Positions 34,535 to 45,497 of a DNA stretch of 64,000 nt are shown here, in pieces; the stretch's first letter is position 1, and every line of letters starts with the position of its first letter. The notes beneath the pieces are model-generated. The model had not been told where the DNA came from. It searched no databases and worked only from the letters and a program-made list of their open reading frames with translations. The position numbers were made by a program, and so were the translations under genes. The stretch is taken from assembly GCA_963513935.1 (NCBI GenBank), contig OY740765.1, positions 76,615,718 to 76,679,717 of the forward strand, read 5' to 3'. This DNA comes from Aphrophora alni. Lineage: Eukaryota > Arthropoda > Insecta > Hemiptera > Aphrophoridae.

Positions 34535-36282
34535 TTAACCCTCCAACTGGTGCTCGACCACTTTTTGGCTAAAAGTGGTCGCGGCATTAGTCATGGCTCA
34601 CTTCACCAAACTATAAAACACGTATTTTGCAATTCAACATTACGCCCACTTAGAATTGTCCTATCACAATAAATAAAATACCGTTGGAAAAGTAATGTTC
34701 CGTAGATGCATAATCATGCAAAAAAAACCACAAAACGTTATAAATAATATTCCAAAAATTGCTGAAGTTCACGTATTTTTAATACGTAACGTCAAAGATT
34801 TGAACCATGCGCCTTTTCGTAAAACGCGACGCCATTTTTCCCGATATCATTACAACTCTATTTATCTGTCATTTAAGTCAACTAAAACACTGTTCTATAG
34901 ATCACATGTTTCTCTTTCTAACCGTAGATTACAAATTTTTCTGCGTCTCATAGATCCAGAGATATTCCTACTTGAACATAGAACAAACCTGACGAGACGA
35001 AATTCAATTGGCATTCGGTGCATTTTACGAATAGACGTAATCATTTCTCTATGGTTTTAAAATTATTTTTCTTTACAGTATGTTGTAGGGGAAATTTCAT
35101 TCTACAAGTTGGTACTACTTAACATTATCTACAGTTATTTTCAGATTTCTCTTTCCAAGACCAAACGTAGGCAATACTTCGCGATGCAATGAAATAGTTT
35201 AGACGCAAAAGGGCGTGGCATTTGTGTTTTATTTTTATTATTTCTTTTATTTTGAAGGTTTGTGTATACAAATTGTATATAAATTGTGTATACAAGTTAC
35301 AATATATGTGTTTTTATTTCTAAATTTTGTTTTTGAGTGAATTTCGAGTGTGTATATGGAATAACCTATAAAGGCAAGTGGTAATTCTAGCCTATATGCA
35401 TATTTTCTTATATTTAGTGTTTTATATGATTATACAAGTGAATATGTGTGTTATTCTTTGTAAAGTATAGTGTCTTAGTAAAATCTAATGATTTTGTCTT
35501 AGGGCCTAGCTTTAGAAAGTTACTAATTACGCCTAAATGTCAAGAGTTCAAACCTAACCTCAAGCGTCAGAATAGCAAATTTTGGAAAATTGTCATTCTT
35601 ATATTGAAAATCTAACAAATTATTATTTTTTTCCCTAAATATATTCACAAATATATGAAAAATGTCAAGTAATGGTTGAAAAAATTCTGATAAATCTATT
35701 AGTATGTTATTCATTACCATTTTTGTAAAATTTCTGCTCCGTTACTCTTAGATTTTTTGGTATTTGACCAAAAAACTCCAAATGTAATACATCTAACATT
35801 TTTTTTCACTACACACCTACATTCTATGCACCTTTCTGGACATAATGATATATAGAAGTTCTGTATAAAATATATTTTACTATTTTAAATGTTTTTTGGA
35901 AAAAATAAATAGAAAATCCAGTTTTTACGTAAAATATTTTTTTATATTTTGAAAATGTAACAAATTTATATATATTTTTTCCTAAATATATTCACAAATA
36001 ATACACAAAAATTGTGTATATCTTAGAAATAGGTAGTAAGCTATTGATTTTGGGTGATACAGGTTTTTCTGAAAAAAAGTTAATATCATTTTTGACACTA
36101 ACATACTTACTCCAAAACCGTTTCAAAATTTTTTTTTTATTACATAGATGAATTCTATGCATCTTTCTGAGAAAAATGATATCTTATAAGTTAGGTTTTG
36201 TATACAAATAATATATTTTATTAATTTTTAAACGAACGAAGAATTTTTAAGACAAATTAACATGCGCCAGATTGAGAGTTAA
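34535..36282 (+). mobile_element. TTAA-family MITE copy G, nested in copy F
   Basis: Begins TTAACCCTCCAACTGGTGC and ends CAGATTGAGAGTTAA; 1,748 bp. The flanking sequence belongs to copy F and rejoins at one TTAA when G is removed. A perfect hairpin CGACCACTTTT/AAAAGTGGTCG with a 5-base loop lies at about 34556-34582. The open frame of 121 codons at 34695-35060 is the usual degenerate frame of the family and not evidently a gene. Confidence 0.85.
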
Positions 36283-37639
36283 ATAATTCACCAAAAATAG
36301 TAATATTTATGGAAAACACAACTTTTATATATCATTATGTTCAGAAAGGTGCATAGAATTTAGCTGTGTAGTTAAAAAAATATTAGATGTAAAAAATTTG
36401 GTGTTATTATGTAAAATAGCAAAAAACGGAAAGTAACGGAGGCAAGAATTTCACAGAAATGGTAATGTACATAATACAAAAAAATTTTGAATTTTTTCAA
36501 GTACTAGAGATTTGTAATATATTTGTCAATATATTTAAGAATAAATATATATATATATATATATGTTACATTTTCAAAAAAACAGAAATTGGTTTACGAA
36601 AAAGGGGAAATTGTTACGCTTATTTTAAAAAATTTACCAAAAATAGTAATATTTAATGAAAACACAACTTCTATATATCATTATGTTCAGAAAGGTGCAT
36701 AGAATTTAGCTGTGTAGTTAAAAAAAATATTAGATGTAAAAAATTTGGAGTTATGTAAAATAGCAAAAAACGGGAAAGTAACGGAGGCAAGAATTTCACA
36801 GAAATGGTAATGTATACAAAATAAAAAAAAATTTTTTTTAAGTATTACTAGATTTGTAATATACTTGTGGATAAAAGTTGCTAAAAAGAAAAATCAATTT
36901 ATAAAATTTTCATTAGACATGGTTTATTTTTACGTAAAAAGTGAATATTTGTTAACTATTTTCAAAAATTCACTAAAAATATAATTATGATTCAAAACAC
37001 AAGTTTTTATTACCTATGATCTCACAAAGATACATAGATTTTATATGAGTAATGCAAAAATTTTTAGATGGAAACATTTTGATGTTATTATGTACGGAAT
37101 CAACAAAATTACCCTGTAACCAAGGCAAAATTCCACAGAAATAGGTATATAAACCATATAAAAAATTTTTAAACAATTTTTTCAAAATATACAAAAGCTT
37201 TGCAATATAGTTGTGAATAAATGTTGGTAAAAGTCTAAATCAATTTATTTAATTTTCATTAGGAAATATATATTTTTATATAAAAAGTCAAAGGAGCTAG
37301 GTTAGGTCATTTTTCAAAGATTCTTGCATACAACATGTAAATGATAAATTCATACATACAACATGTACATGATAATATAAAACCAAATATATGAATAATA
37401 TAATGTAATAAGGTGAAATAAAATGAATTTTGTGTACTTTCGTTTACAATGGCATCCAGATATCCTTTACCACTGCAGCTGTCCGGAACATCACGAACCA
37501 ACATCACTGGTAGGAAGGCTTGCCGCTTTAGGCCTTATTTGCTTAGACCTCCAGTAATGTTTGAGGTTTATGAAACATTTCTGGTGTACACCGATGTTAC
37601 ACCCTGGACACCAGAAACGAGACCTCATGTCGCCTGACA

Positions 37640-38130
37640 TTTATAAGTTTATAAATCACTTCATAAAAACCTAACAATACAATCCACGTGGTTCGTTGTT
37701 CAAGAATAGGCCTCTAAAATAAAACATATATTATGAATATTGAATCCAAAAAATACACTCTTGCAACCCTAAGACTTTTATTATAATTTGTATAAACAAA
37801 ATATAAGAAATAAATCGGTTCGTAAAAACCTAACTTTTACAATCCATGTGATTCATTGTTCAGGAATAGGCCTCTGAAATAAAACCTATAATATGAATAA
37901 TGAATCAAAAAATACACTCTATCAACCCTAAGACTTTTATTATAATTTGTATAAACAAATTAAAAGAAATAAATCAATAAATAAAAAACTAACTTTCATA
38001 ACCCACGTGTTTGTAAGGCTAGGCTCAATATAACATTGATAAAATGAAATATCACTCAAAATAATACACTTTAGCAACACTAACACATTTATTATAATTT
38101 GTATAAGCAAATTAAAATAAATGAATCGCT
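37640..38130. repeat. Roughly 160-bp tandem repeat, 3 imperfect units
   Basis: Units share AATCCA(C/T)GTG(G/A)TTC, GAATAGGCCTCT(A/G)AAATAAAAC and ACTTTTATTATAATTTGTATAA. They are spaced by about 161 bases, with the third more diverged. Present only in TTAA copy F within this window. Confidence 0.7.
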
Positions 38131-38564
38131 TTATAAGACTATAAATTCAAAATATACGAAATAATACACAGCACTAAAACACGTACGACTTTTTTAGATG
38201 GCTAAAAGCTTTAGAATGGAAATAGAAATGTCACGAGTTACACGTTTTCCGGTCTTTCACAGCCTTGGTAATTTTGCTTCTATGAATATGTTTCATACAC
38301 CAGGTTATACATGGAAACTTACGTATCAAAAATATGCAAACTTCAGCAATTTTTGAAATATTATTTATAACATTTTGTGGTATTTTTTTGCATGATTATG
38401 CATCTACGGAACATTAGCTTTCCAACGGTATTTTATTTATTGCGATAGGACGATTCTAAGTGGGCGAAATGTTGTATTGCAAAATACATGTCTTAGAGTC
38501 GGTGAACTAAACTATGCGTCAACACTCGACCCGAAATGGGGTCGAGTGGTGGTTGAAGGGTTAA

Positions 38565-39976
38565 AGCACGTTTATGTATATTCTTGTGTGTTTTGCAAAA
38601 GATAGACAGTTCTGTCTTTTATAATAAAAGAGCATAATGTAATAAATGAGGTGGGGTAGGGGAACTAGTTGGCCTTGATTAGATCAATATCCATCTAGAA
38701 CAGAAGGATTTCGTTTCAGGTGGATGCAGCTCACTTAAATTTTTTTTTAATAAATGCATAATTTTCTCACAAATTAGAGAGTAATGCATATTAATTGTTT
38801 CACTTTTGATTAACACGTTAGCTGCCATATCGGTCCGATCGGACCGAAACTAAGGTGAATGCAAACACACTACGAATTAAGAATTAAGGTTTTTATTAAT
38901 GTTATTCAGTTATAAATCAGAAGTTAAGGACAGGTCCCAATTGTTTGTATTGTAATTAATCTGATATGACTGAATCACCCCTATTGCTCATCCAAAATTG
39001 TATTAACCTAAAAAAATTACAGGACCACTTATTGTTATTAATTGTGTTGATTTTAGGTTAGCAAATTATAATTTGTTTTGAAATGCCTTCTGATTTTTAC
39101 AGTAATCTTCTTCGGGAAAATTTGAATAGTAGTTGTCAATGTTAGTGATACAGTTGCTCTGTAATCAGTACAAGAATAATTGTATAACTTAAATAAAACA
39201 GTGAAAATTATGATTGTGTTAGGGTTATTGTTCAAATTCTAATCAATTATATGTTTTAGAATAAAAACTGTATAGTTAAGGCTCAGGTGCACCTTGGAAA
39301 TATAATCGCGAGTGTTGATCTATGCATTATTCGTTTACTTAATACCTTAGTACTTCGTTATTATATTAAAAATAATAGTGCAGATGTTAGACATCGTATC
39401 AATTAAGTTGTTGTGTCTAGTTTAATTTCTTAGTAGACTGCTAAATTATAGTGTACATACGATTTGAGGAAAACAGAACTAAATTTTTTTATAACACTTT
39501 AACCAATTATACCACCTTAGTATAATTGAATGTGACTTTGATTTCAATTTTGCTTTATTTTCATTGGTGATAATCCTGTTGGACCATCATAATAGAATTT
39601 GAAAATGGCTGTAATTTCCTGTGCATGTTTTTTGCTGATATAATATTGATTGTCAAAGGTCCTAATGATTATATCAAAGAAAATTTAATTTATGATTTTT
39701 AAGAAACTCTAATACAAAATGACCCAATCCATTTTAACATAGGTCAACATTATTTTTTTATTTTCCTCCTTAAAAAAAATAGAAGAAAATGATTAAAATA
39801 TGCAAGGTAAAACCCCTAAAAATGTATATGTAAACAATGAATATAATATGTTTTCTAGATTGACAATATTTAATTATTTTTAGTCGTGAAATAAATTTAA
39901 AGAATATTACACCGAAATAAAATTAAAAAATCTGTTTTCTCCTGAAAATCAGTGCAGTATAGTTAATCAAAAGCCA
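38565..39976. other. CLASP intron, no recognised feature
   Basis: AT-rich intron. The palindromic GGTCCGATCGGACC at about 38832-38845 is the only small feature that stands out. No coding or terminal-repeat signal. Confidence 0.45.
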
Positions 39977-40096
<120 letters not shown>

Positions 40097-41438
40097 CAAC
40101 GGTAAACCTTTTCTTGGTTAAGTTGAATGATGTTTTCGGACCCCACTTTTTTGGGACGCCGATTTATTCAACGGTTTTTCGTTTGAGAATAAGTTATTTC
40201 CACCTACTGGAAGTTTTATAGGCAATCTCGCTTTGTTTGGCCTAGGTGAAATAACTATGTGTCGAATATTCAGTTTTCTGAATTTCCTGACTAAAAAAAA
40301 ACTTCTACGTTATACTTCCAGTACTTTATATTTGATTCTAGCTCAGTTAGAACACAAGTGAATGATTTTACTTTTTGTAAACCTCTGAGTAGTGAGTACA
40401 CTGAAACTAACCTTGTAAATTGTTTATTTGTGCTTGCAAATATTTTATGAAATTTCACTGTATCAATTCTTAATCTATAACTCATAAACTATTGGGATAT
40501 TTGAATACTAGGTGTTTTTTGTAAATAATAAATTTTTTTATAAAGCAAATAAAATTTTAATAATTCTCTTTTTTTTTTTTTTATTTCAAACATAAAATAA
40601 AACTTTTTGGATTTTACTTTCTCCAACAAATACAAAATAATAACTTTCCTTTCAATTTAATAATAAAATCTTAAACTACAAGGCAGAACCAATTATTTAC
40701 CTAACTATAATTTATTCTAATATTTTATACCCAATTTCATTTAATTTATATTTTAATAAAAGATTTAATTCGAATTTACGATTTAATGAATTCAATTTTT
40801 AATTAATAATACAAATATTTTATCTAATCTAACATCCTAAGTAACCCAGTATTTTAAAATAAATTTATTTGAATTTATTTCAGGCAAATTTAATCAGGGA
40901 CTAACGTATTTACGTTTCTACCGACCTTTTCACAACTGTCCAGGCGTCGCGACGTTTGATATGAAGTCCGCGAGCGTTGTTTAGCGATGGCAGGCTACAG
41001 ATGCTCTGCGTGCTGGTTAAGTTGTCTCGTTGATGAAGGTTGATCCCTGTAGGGTTGTCTGGAAGAATGTTGGATGAATTTTTAAAGATGGTTGTGGTGA
41101 TGTGTCTGAAGTCCCGGTTCGGCTATTCTCTCGACGTTAAAGTTGCATGTCCAAGTGGTCGCCTGGTGATGTCCTGGAGTCCTATCCGGAAGCTATACGA
41201 ATCACTCCATGTATCAGCTGCTTTGTAGGTTATGTTACTTCTCCAGAATAATCCAAGTTAGGCCAACTTTGTAATGACTAAGTTGCCACTGACGTTCTTG
41301 TAGATTATAGTTGTGTCTATTGCTGCATTCCAAATTAATATCGCAATGACGTAGTTCACACTTGTTATACAAATTATTAGGTTAACTAAGAAAATACTTA
41401 GCTTTTTGCTTACTATGGTATTTTATAAAAAACGAGAT

Positions 41439-41690
41439 CAAGGCTCGATGTGTTCACTTACATCGCAGAAATATCAAGGCTCGATGTGTTCACTTACATC
41501 GAAGAAATATCAAGACTCGATGTGTTCACTTACATCGCAGAAATATCAAGGCTCGATGTGTTCACTTACATCGCAGAAATATCAAGGCTCGATGTGTTCA
41601 CTTACATCGCAGAAATATCAAGGCTCGATGTGTTCACTTACATCGCAGAAATATCAAGGCTCTATGTGTTCACTTACATCGAAGAAATAT
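41439..41690. repeat. 36-bp tandem hairpin repeat, 7 units (3' LTR)
   Basis: Seven units begin at 41439 and follow every 36 bases, ending at 41690, with an eighth partial unit. Each unit contains CGATGT-GTTCACTT-ACATCG, a 6-bp-arm hairpin; the last full unit has CTATGT in place of CGATGT. Because 36 is a multiple of three, open frames with 12-residue repeats appear, but they are not credible genes. Confidence 0.95.
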
Positions 41691-41719
41691 CAAGACTCTC
41701 GAGTTTCCCCGAGCAATCG

Positions 41720-41727
41720 TTTATATA
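41720..41727 (-). promoter_or_regulatory. Candidate TATA box of the LTR
   Basis: On the - strand the sequence reads CTATATAAACG. If used, transcription would start about 30 bases further on, at the edge of the 36-bp repeat array, placing those repeats in the transcribed R-U5/leader part. The matching site in the 5' LTR is at 48688-48695. Inference from sequence only. Confidence 0.4.
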
Positions 41728-42864
41728 GACTCATCTTCAGCCAGCCCCTTCTACCGTTCCTCTCTTATCTCTCTCCGTGCAGTTTTGGCCATTTAAAATC
41801 CTTTTCCTTTGTAACTCCTCCAGGGTTTTCCCTATTTTATTGAGAGTGACATTTTTGAATTCAGCTCGTTGTCTTCTTTACACACGAACTCGAGTGATGC
41901 TCGTACGATTCTTGGTTCGCGTACACGACCCGCGCACGTTTTTCCGCGGCCATTTCTCCCGGAAAAGTCTTTGTTTTTTGTTTTTCCCGGTTTTTTGTTT
42001 TCACTTCTTTATGTCCTTTTGGTTTGTGTTAACTAGCCGGATTTTCTCTTTTTTTCTGCTTCTGGTTGTCTTGCTGTAGGGTTAGGGAGTTAAACGATTT
42101 TCTACAAACTTGGGCTTTCTTTTACTCCCGAAACATATTTTAAATACTGGATTATTTTTACATAACTACGTTATCAGCATACTATTTAGCGTTTTGAGTT
42201 AATAAAAATTTAAGTTTAACTTTTTATCTTGCTCTAAAGGTGCGAATTCTGTCATCTTTTCCCTTTAATAAAATTTCAAGTTTTTCTTTTTAATTATACA
42301 TTTTGTTTGTCATTACTAAAATTTGTTTTGGTTAGAATTTAAAAAACTTTCTTTTTTATATACTTTTTTATCATTTGAACTAAGTGGATTAACATTAACT
42401 TTTTTATTTAACGAAATTTCGCAAAAACTTATTTCACCTTTATTTTAGGCCTTCTTATGAAAAGCCTGAAAAACCTTTTCTTTTTCAATTTAGAGGAATT
42501 TTGAATTTCTCCTCATACTTTAATAGTCTGTATTATACGTAACTTTGTGACTTTATATTATCTAATCTTGCAGTAAATACACACGCGGTTAGCGTAATGC
42601 ATTTCCTGAAGATATTTGTTTTTATTTAATTTCTGGATTTTGGCTTCCCGTATTAATTTTTAAGTATTTTTTACAAGTCCTTATTCCTTTTCGAACAGGC
42701 AGGGTCCAAGAGTTTAACTTAGCCAGATAACTACACTCCCGCGTCAACATGATTTTCGTGACCTACATGCGGCTTTAGCCCGCGGTAAGTCCGGACTATT
42801 CAAATTTATAAAATTAATTACAAATTCAAAATCCAGGACCCACAACGGGTTGTGTCCGTTGTAA

Positions 42865-42876
42865 GCTACCCCTCTT
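42865..42876 (-). other. Polypurine tract beside the 3' LTR
   Basis: On the - strand AAGAGGGGTAGC directly precedes the 3' LTR start. Position and purine content fit the plus-strand primer of LTR elements. Confidence 0.6.
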
Positions 42877-43889
42877 AAGATATCTGGTTTGATCGGCTCC
42901 GCCATAAAACCAAAATATTGAAAACCACTAAATATAATAATACTCCCGTTTCAAATTTCCTCCTATCTTATTACATTCTTATATCTAGTTCTGCCTTCCT
43001 ATCCTAACAATTTACAGATTACATATTCATAATTTTTATATATACAATTCATACTATACATTTCATTGTTCTTCTTATTCTGCATAATCTGAAATTACAT
43101 TTATACAATATGACAAGGTATACATTTCCTTTTGAAATGTTCACTGGGTGAGTTCACTTCCACTGAAAACACATGTTTATACTGTACACAACTTATATAA
43201 ATACAGGGACACATTTTAATTTGCCTGATAACCAACTAACAATACTTTACTGGATTACATTTTCATACTACTGTTATGTTCCTTGCATTCATATTTCCCG
43301 AATTTTTACAATCCGAGTTTTTTGTACGTTTTATTTTACATTACCCTTTTATTTATTTATTTTTTATTTGCCTTTGTGGTTTCAATTACAATAATTGAGA
43401 GTTTTTTAATTAATTAATTGTTTATTTGTTTAAGTTTTTTTTTTCTAAGTTTTTCCTAGTTTATTAGTTAAACTTCTTTCTTCCAGAATCCTAACTACTC
43501 CGATTCTCCTAACAACTTTTACGCATAATTAATTTTCTGGTAATTAATATGCAACCCCTATACACCCCTGACTCGTGTATTAGGCCATTCCAGGCACCTG
43601 ATTTGTTCGTAGGTTATATTCGAACGTTTTCTTCCTGGATCTGTATTACTATTTAATTTAAAACTAGCAAACACATTAGCATGTAAGATAGAAATACTTA
43701 GGCCTTTCAATCAATTGAGATGCGTTGAGTTGTTTATTTAGGCCTACTTCCTTCATTTCAGTCTTCTCAGTCTGCCGTGTTCCCTCTCTCCACTTCCGTC
43801 GACCTTGAACTTCCCTTGACTTTAGTTCAGCTGTGTTGCAAACCGTCCCATCCTAGCCTACTTTAGTTCCTGTCCTTTTCTATCTTCAT
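42877..43889. other. Non-coding region between protease ORF and 3' LTR
   Basis: About 1 kb on the element's 3' side where RT, RNase H and integrase would normally lie. I find no frame on the - strand longer than about 60 codons here and no RT or integrase motif. The polymerase region seems to have been lost rather than mutated. Confidence 0.6.
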
Positions 43890-45497
43890 TCATTGCGTGT
43901 TTACTAATTCATAATATTTACATTTGATATCTGTCTTCACTCCTTGTCTAAGTCCACACAGCTGACTTCCAATTTGGCCTACTTTCTCTTTGTACCGTAC
44001 ATGTTTCCTACTTAATTTAGTTTTATTTACAACAGAAATATCAGTGTTTTTAAATCTGACTTTAGACATTTTTCCACGCACTTTTGACAATTGATTGTAG
44101 TCACGCGTGTCTGTTCCTCCTACAGATATTAATTCTTCTTGTGATTGTTTATTATTATACTTTTTATTGTTAATCGAGTGGTCGGAATATTTACCGTGTA
44201 GTGCAGTGCTTGACTTCGCCTGATTTGGATTACAACGCTTATTTGGATATTTATAGTTTCGGCTACTTTGGCTGCGTCGCGATGCGTAGTTGGTAACTGG
44301 ATATTTTTCACCACTATACCTAACTTTAATTGGTACATTAATCTTTTTTAATGCCCTATTACGCGAAATTTCGTCCTTGGCTTCTTTAGATAGCATCTTA
44401 GGTACGATTAAATTTTTGGATTTTTGCCCCTTCCTTCGTTGAACAGATAACCCCTTCGGTATCATTTGATCCAACCCTTCTTCGTTTTGTATCCTAACCT
44501 TATCAATATTCCTAGCTGTTGTGTCCGGCTTCCTGTCTTGACTCATGCTACAATTCCCTTCCATTACATCGTTGATGCCCGTTTTTTCTATTTCCGGTAC
44601 ATTAACGATTTCAGCTTTGTTTACTAACTCATTTATGCTAATTTTATTTTCATTTAACTTATTGGTTTGGAGTTTAGTATTTATCGCCTCGATTTTGTCG
44701 GATTTAATTACCTCCGATTTAATTAAATTTATTGATTTATTATTTTTATAGTATCGGGAATTAATATTAAAACATTTTCCCTTTAAACGTGTTATTGCAA
44801 CTTTTTTGTCAATAAACGGGATTTTAATATTATCCTGACCTATTTTAAACATTGCAAATTTTTCTTGCATGTTTATTTTGGCTTGTAAATTATATAAAAG
44901 GTCACATCCCATAATTATCCTAGATTTTAGACCTTTTACTACCAAAAATTGTAGATCTACGCATTTATCTAACAGTTTAATTTCAATTAGGACTTGCTTG
45001 TTAATTTTTTGCACCTTCCCTTTTAATGCCCCAATTATTTCTAGGCACGCTACCGGTAATTCTAAGATTTTGACATCTTCCGATTTTAATTGATCGAGGT
45101 AATCCTGTTGGATAACGCTTACTTCAGCTCCTGTGTCAATCTCAAGGTAACCGGTACTTGTTCCAAGTTCGACTGGAATCGCGGGTATTTCTTCTATGGG
45201 TTTTTCAGTTATAATTGGCTCGTCCTTATTATCTAGCAAGTCTTCTCTAATATTGACATTTAAACTACCTAATTGTTTAGGTTGATATTCGCGCTCCTTT
45301 TCGACGACTTTTTCGCCTACTTCAGGTTCGATCCTAGTACAAGGAGTAACTTTTTTATTTCCTAACTTTTCGGTATTTACCTGCACTTTAACTTTTTTTA
45401 CTTTAATCTTTTGTTTTATTGTTTTTTCTACAGCCCTGTCATTCCGAAAACATCCATCCTTTGGCAGAACCTCACTTATTAGTTTTTTTTCTGCTGG
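43890..45497 (-). CDS. Retrotransposon aspartic protease ORF (pro), -1 frame to gag
   Basis: The frame is open from about 45497 to the stop at 43890 and has no clear ATG near its start; it overlaps the end of gag by about 19 bases, in the -1 frame. The protease active site reads LEIDTGAEVSVIQQDYL at about 45120-45145, with the D-T-G-A catalytic motif. About 75 residues later IIMGCDLL matches the second conserved block of retropepsins (usually hydrophobic, G-R/C-D). The following roughly 330 residues are rich in K, N, R and S and I do not recognise them; no RT is present. The protein would be made as a Gag-Pro fusion and would cleave Gag. Confidence 0.85.
   Translation of the reverse strand, partial: PAEKKLISEVLPKDGCFRNDRAVEKTIKQKIKVKKVKVQVNTEKLGNKKVTPCTRIEPEVGEKVVEKEREYQPKQLGSLNVNIREDLLDNKDEPIITEKPIEEIPAIPVELGTSTGYLEIDTGAEVSVIQQDYLDQLKSEDVKILELPVACLEIIGALKGKVQKINKQVLIEIKLLDKCVDLQFLVVKGLKSRIIMGCDLLYNLQAKINMQEKFAMFKIGQDNIKIPFIDKKVAITRLKGKCFNINSRYYKNNKSINLIKSEVIKSDKIEAINTKLQTNKLNENKISINELVNKAEIVNVPEIEKTGINDVMEGNCSMSQDRKPDTTARNIDKVRIQNEEGLDQMIPKGLSVQRRKGQKSKNLIVPKMLSKEAKDEISRNRALKKINVPIKVRYSGEKYPVTNYASRRSQSSRNYKYPNKRCNPNQAKSSTALHGKYSDHSINNKKYNNKQSQEELISVGGTDTRDYNQLSKVRGKMSKVRFKNTDISVVNKTKLSRKHVRYKEKVGQIGSQLCGLRQGVKTDIKCKYYELVNTQ

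Larger units (their letters stand above)
33260..38564 (-). mobile_element. TTAA-family MITE copy F, inverted, with two nested insertions
   Basis: Left end TCAACCCTGGAAGTAGG (TTAA mutated), right end GGTTGAAGGGTTAA at 38564. The element is split by a solo LTR (33333-33899) and by copy G (34535-36282); without them it would be about 3 kb. A perfect hairpin CACTCGACCC/GGGTCGAGTG with a 6-base loop lies at 38523-38548. The section 37300-38310 is not shared with the other copies and includes a roughly 160-bp tandem repeat (about 37640-38130, 3 imperfect units). Confidence 0.75.
40098..42864 (-). repeat. 3' LTR (2,767 bp)
   Basis: On the - strand it starts TTACAACGGACACAACCCGT, whose first bases form a hairpin (ACAACGG/CCGTTGT), and ends GGTTTACCGTT. 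Contains seven 36-bp repeats (41439-41690) and a candidate TATA box (41720-41727). Small frames of 60-145 codons within it are duplicated exactly in the other LTR and are repeat- or chance-derived. The only difference from the other LTR that I saw is G at 41176 against C at 48144. Confidence 0.93.

Noticed and set aside
34695..35060. 121-codon frame in copy G as a gene
   Set aside because: The same region occurs in several copies with different breaks, and neither codon pattern nor any motif suggests a protein.
37449..37637. 62-codon frame starting MASRYPLPLQ
   Set aside because: It is somewhat less AT-rich than its surroundings but lies inside the private section of copy F and matches no family I recognise.
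41439..41690. Possible CRISPR-like array
   Set aside because: Units are contiguous without unique spacers and the DNA is eukaryotic; it is a tandem repeat inside an LTR.
41406..41843. 145-codon frame with a 12-residue repeat in the LTR
   Set aside because: The repeat length is a multiple of three, so two frames stay open by construction. The frames are exact duplicates in both LTRs and have no start context or family resemblance.
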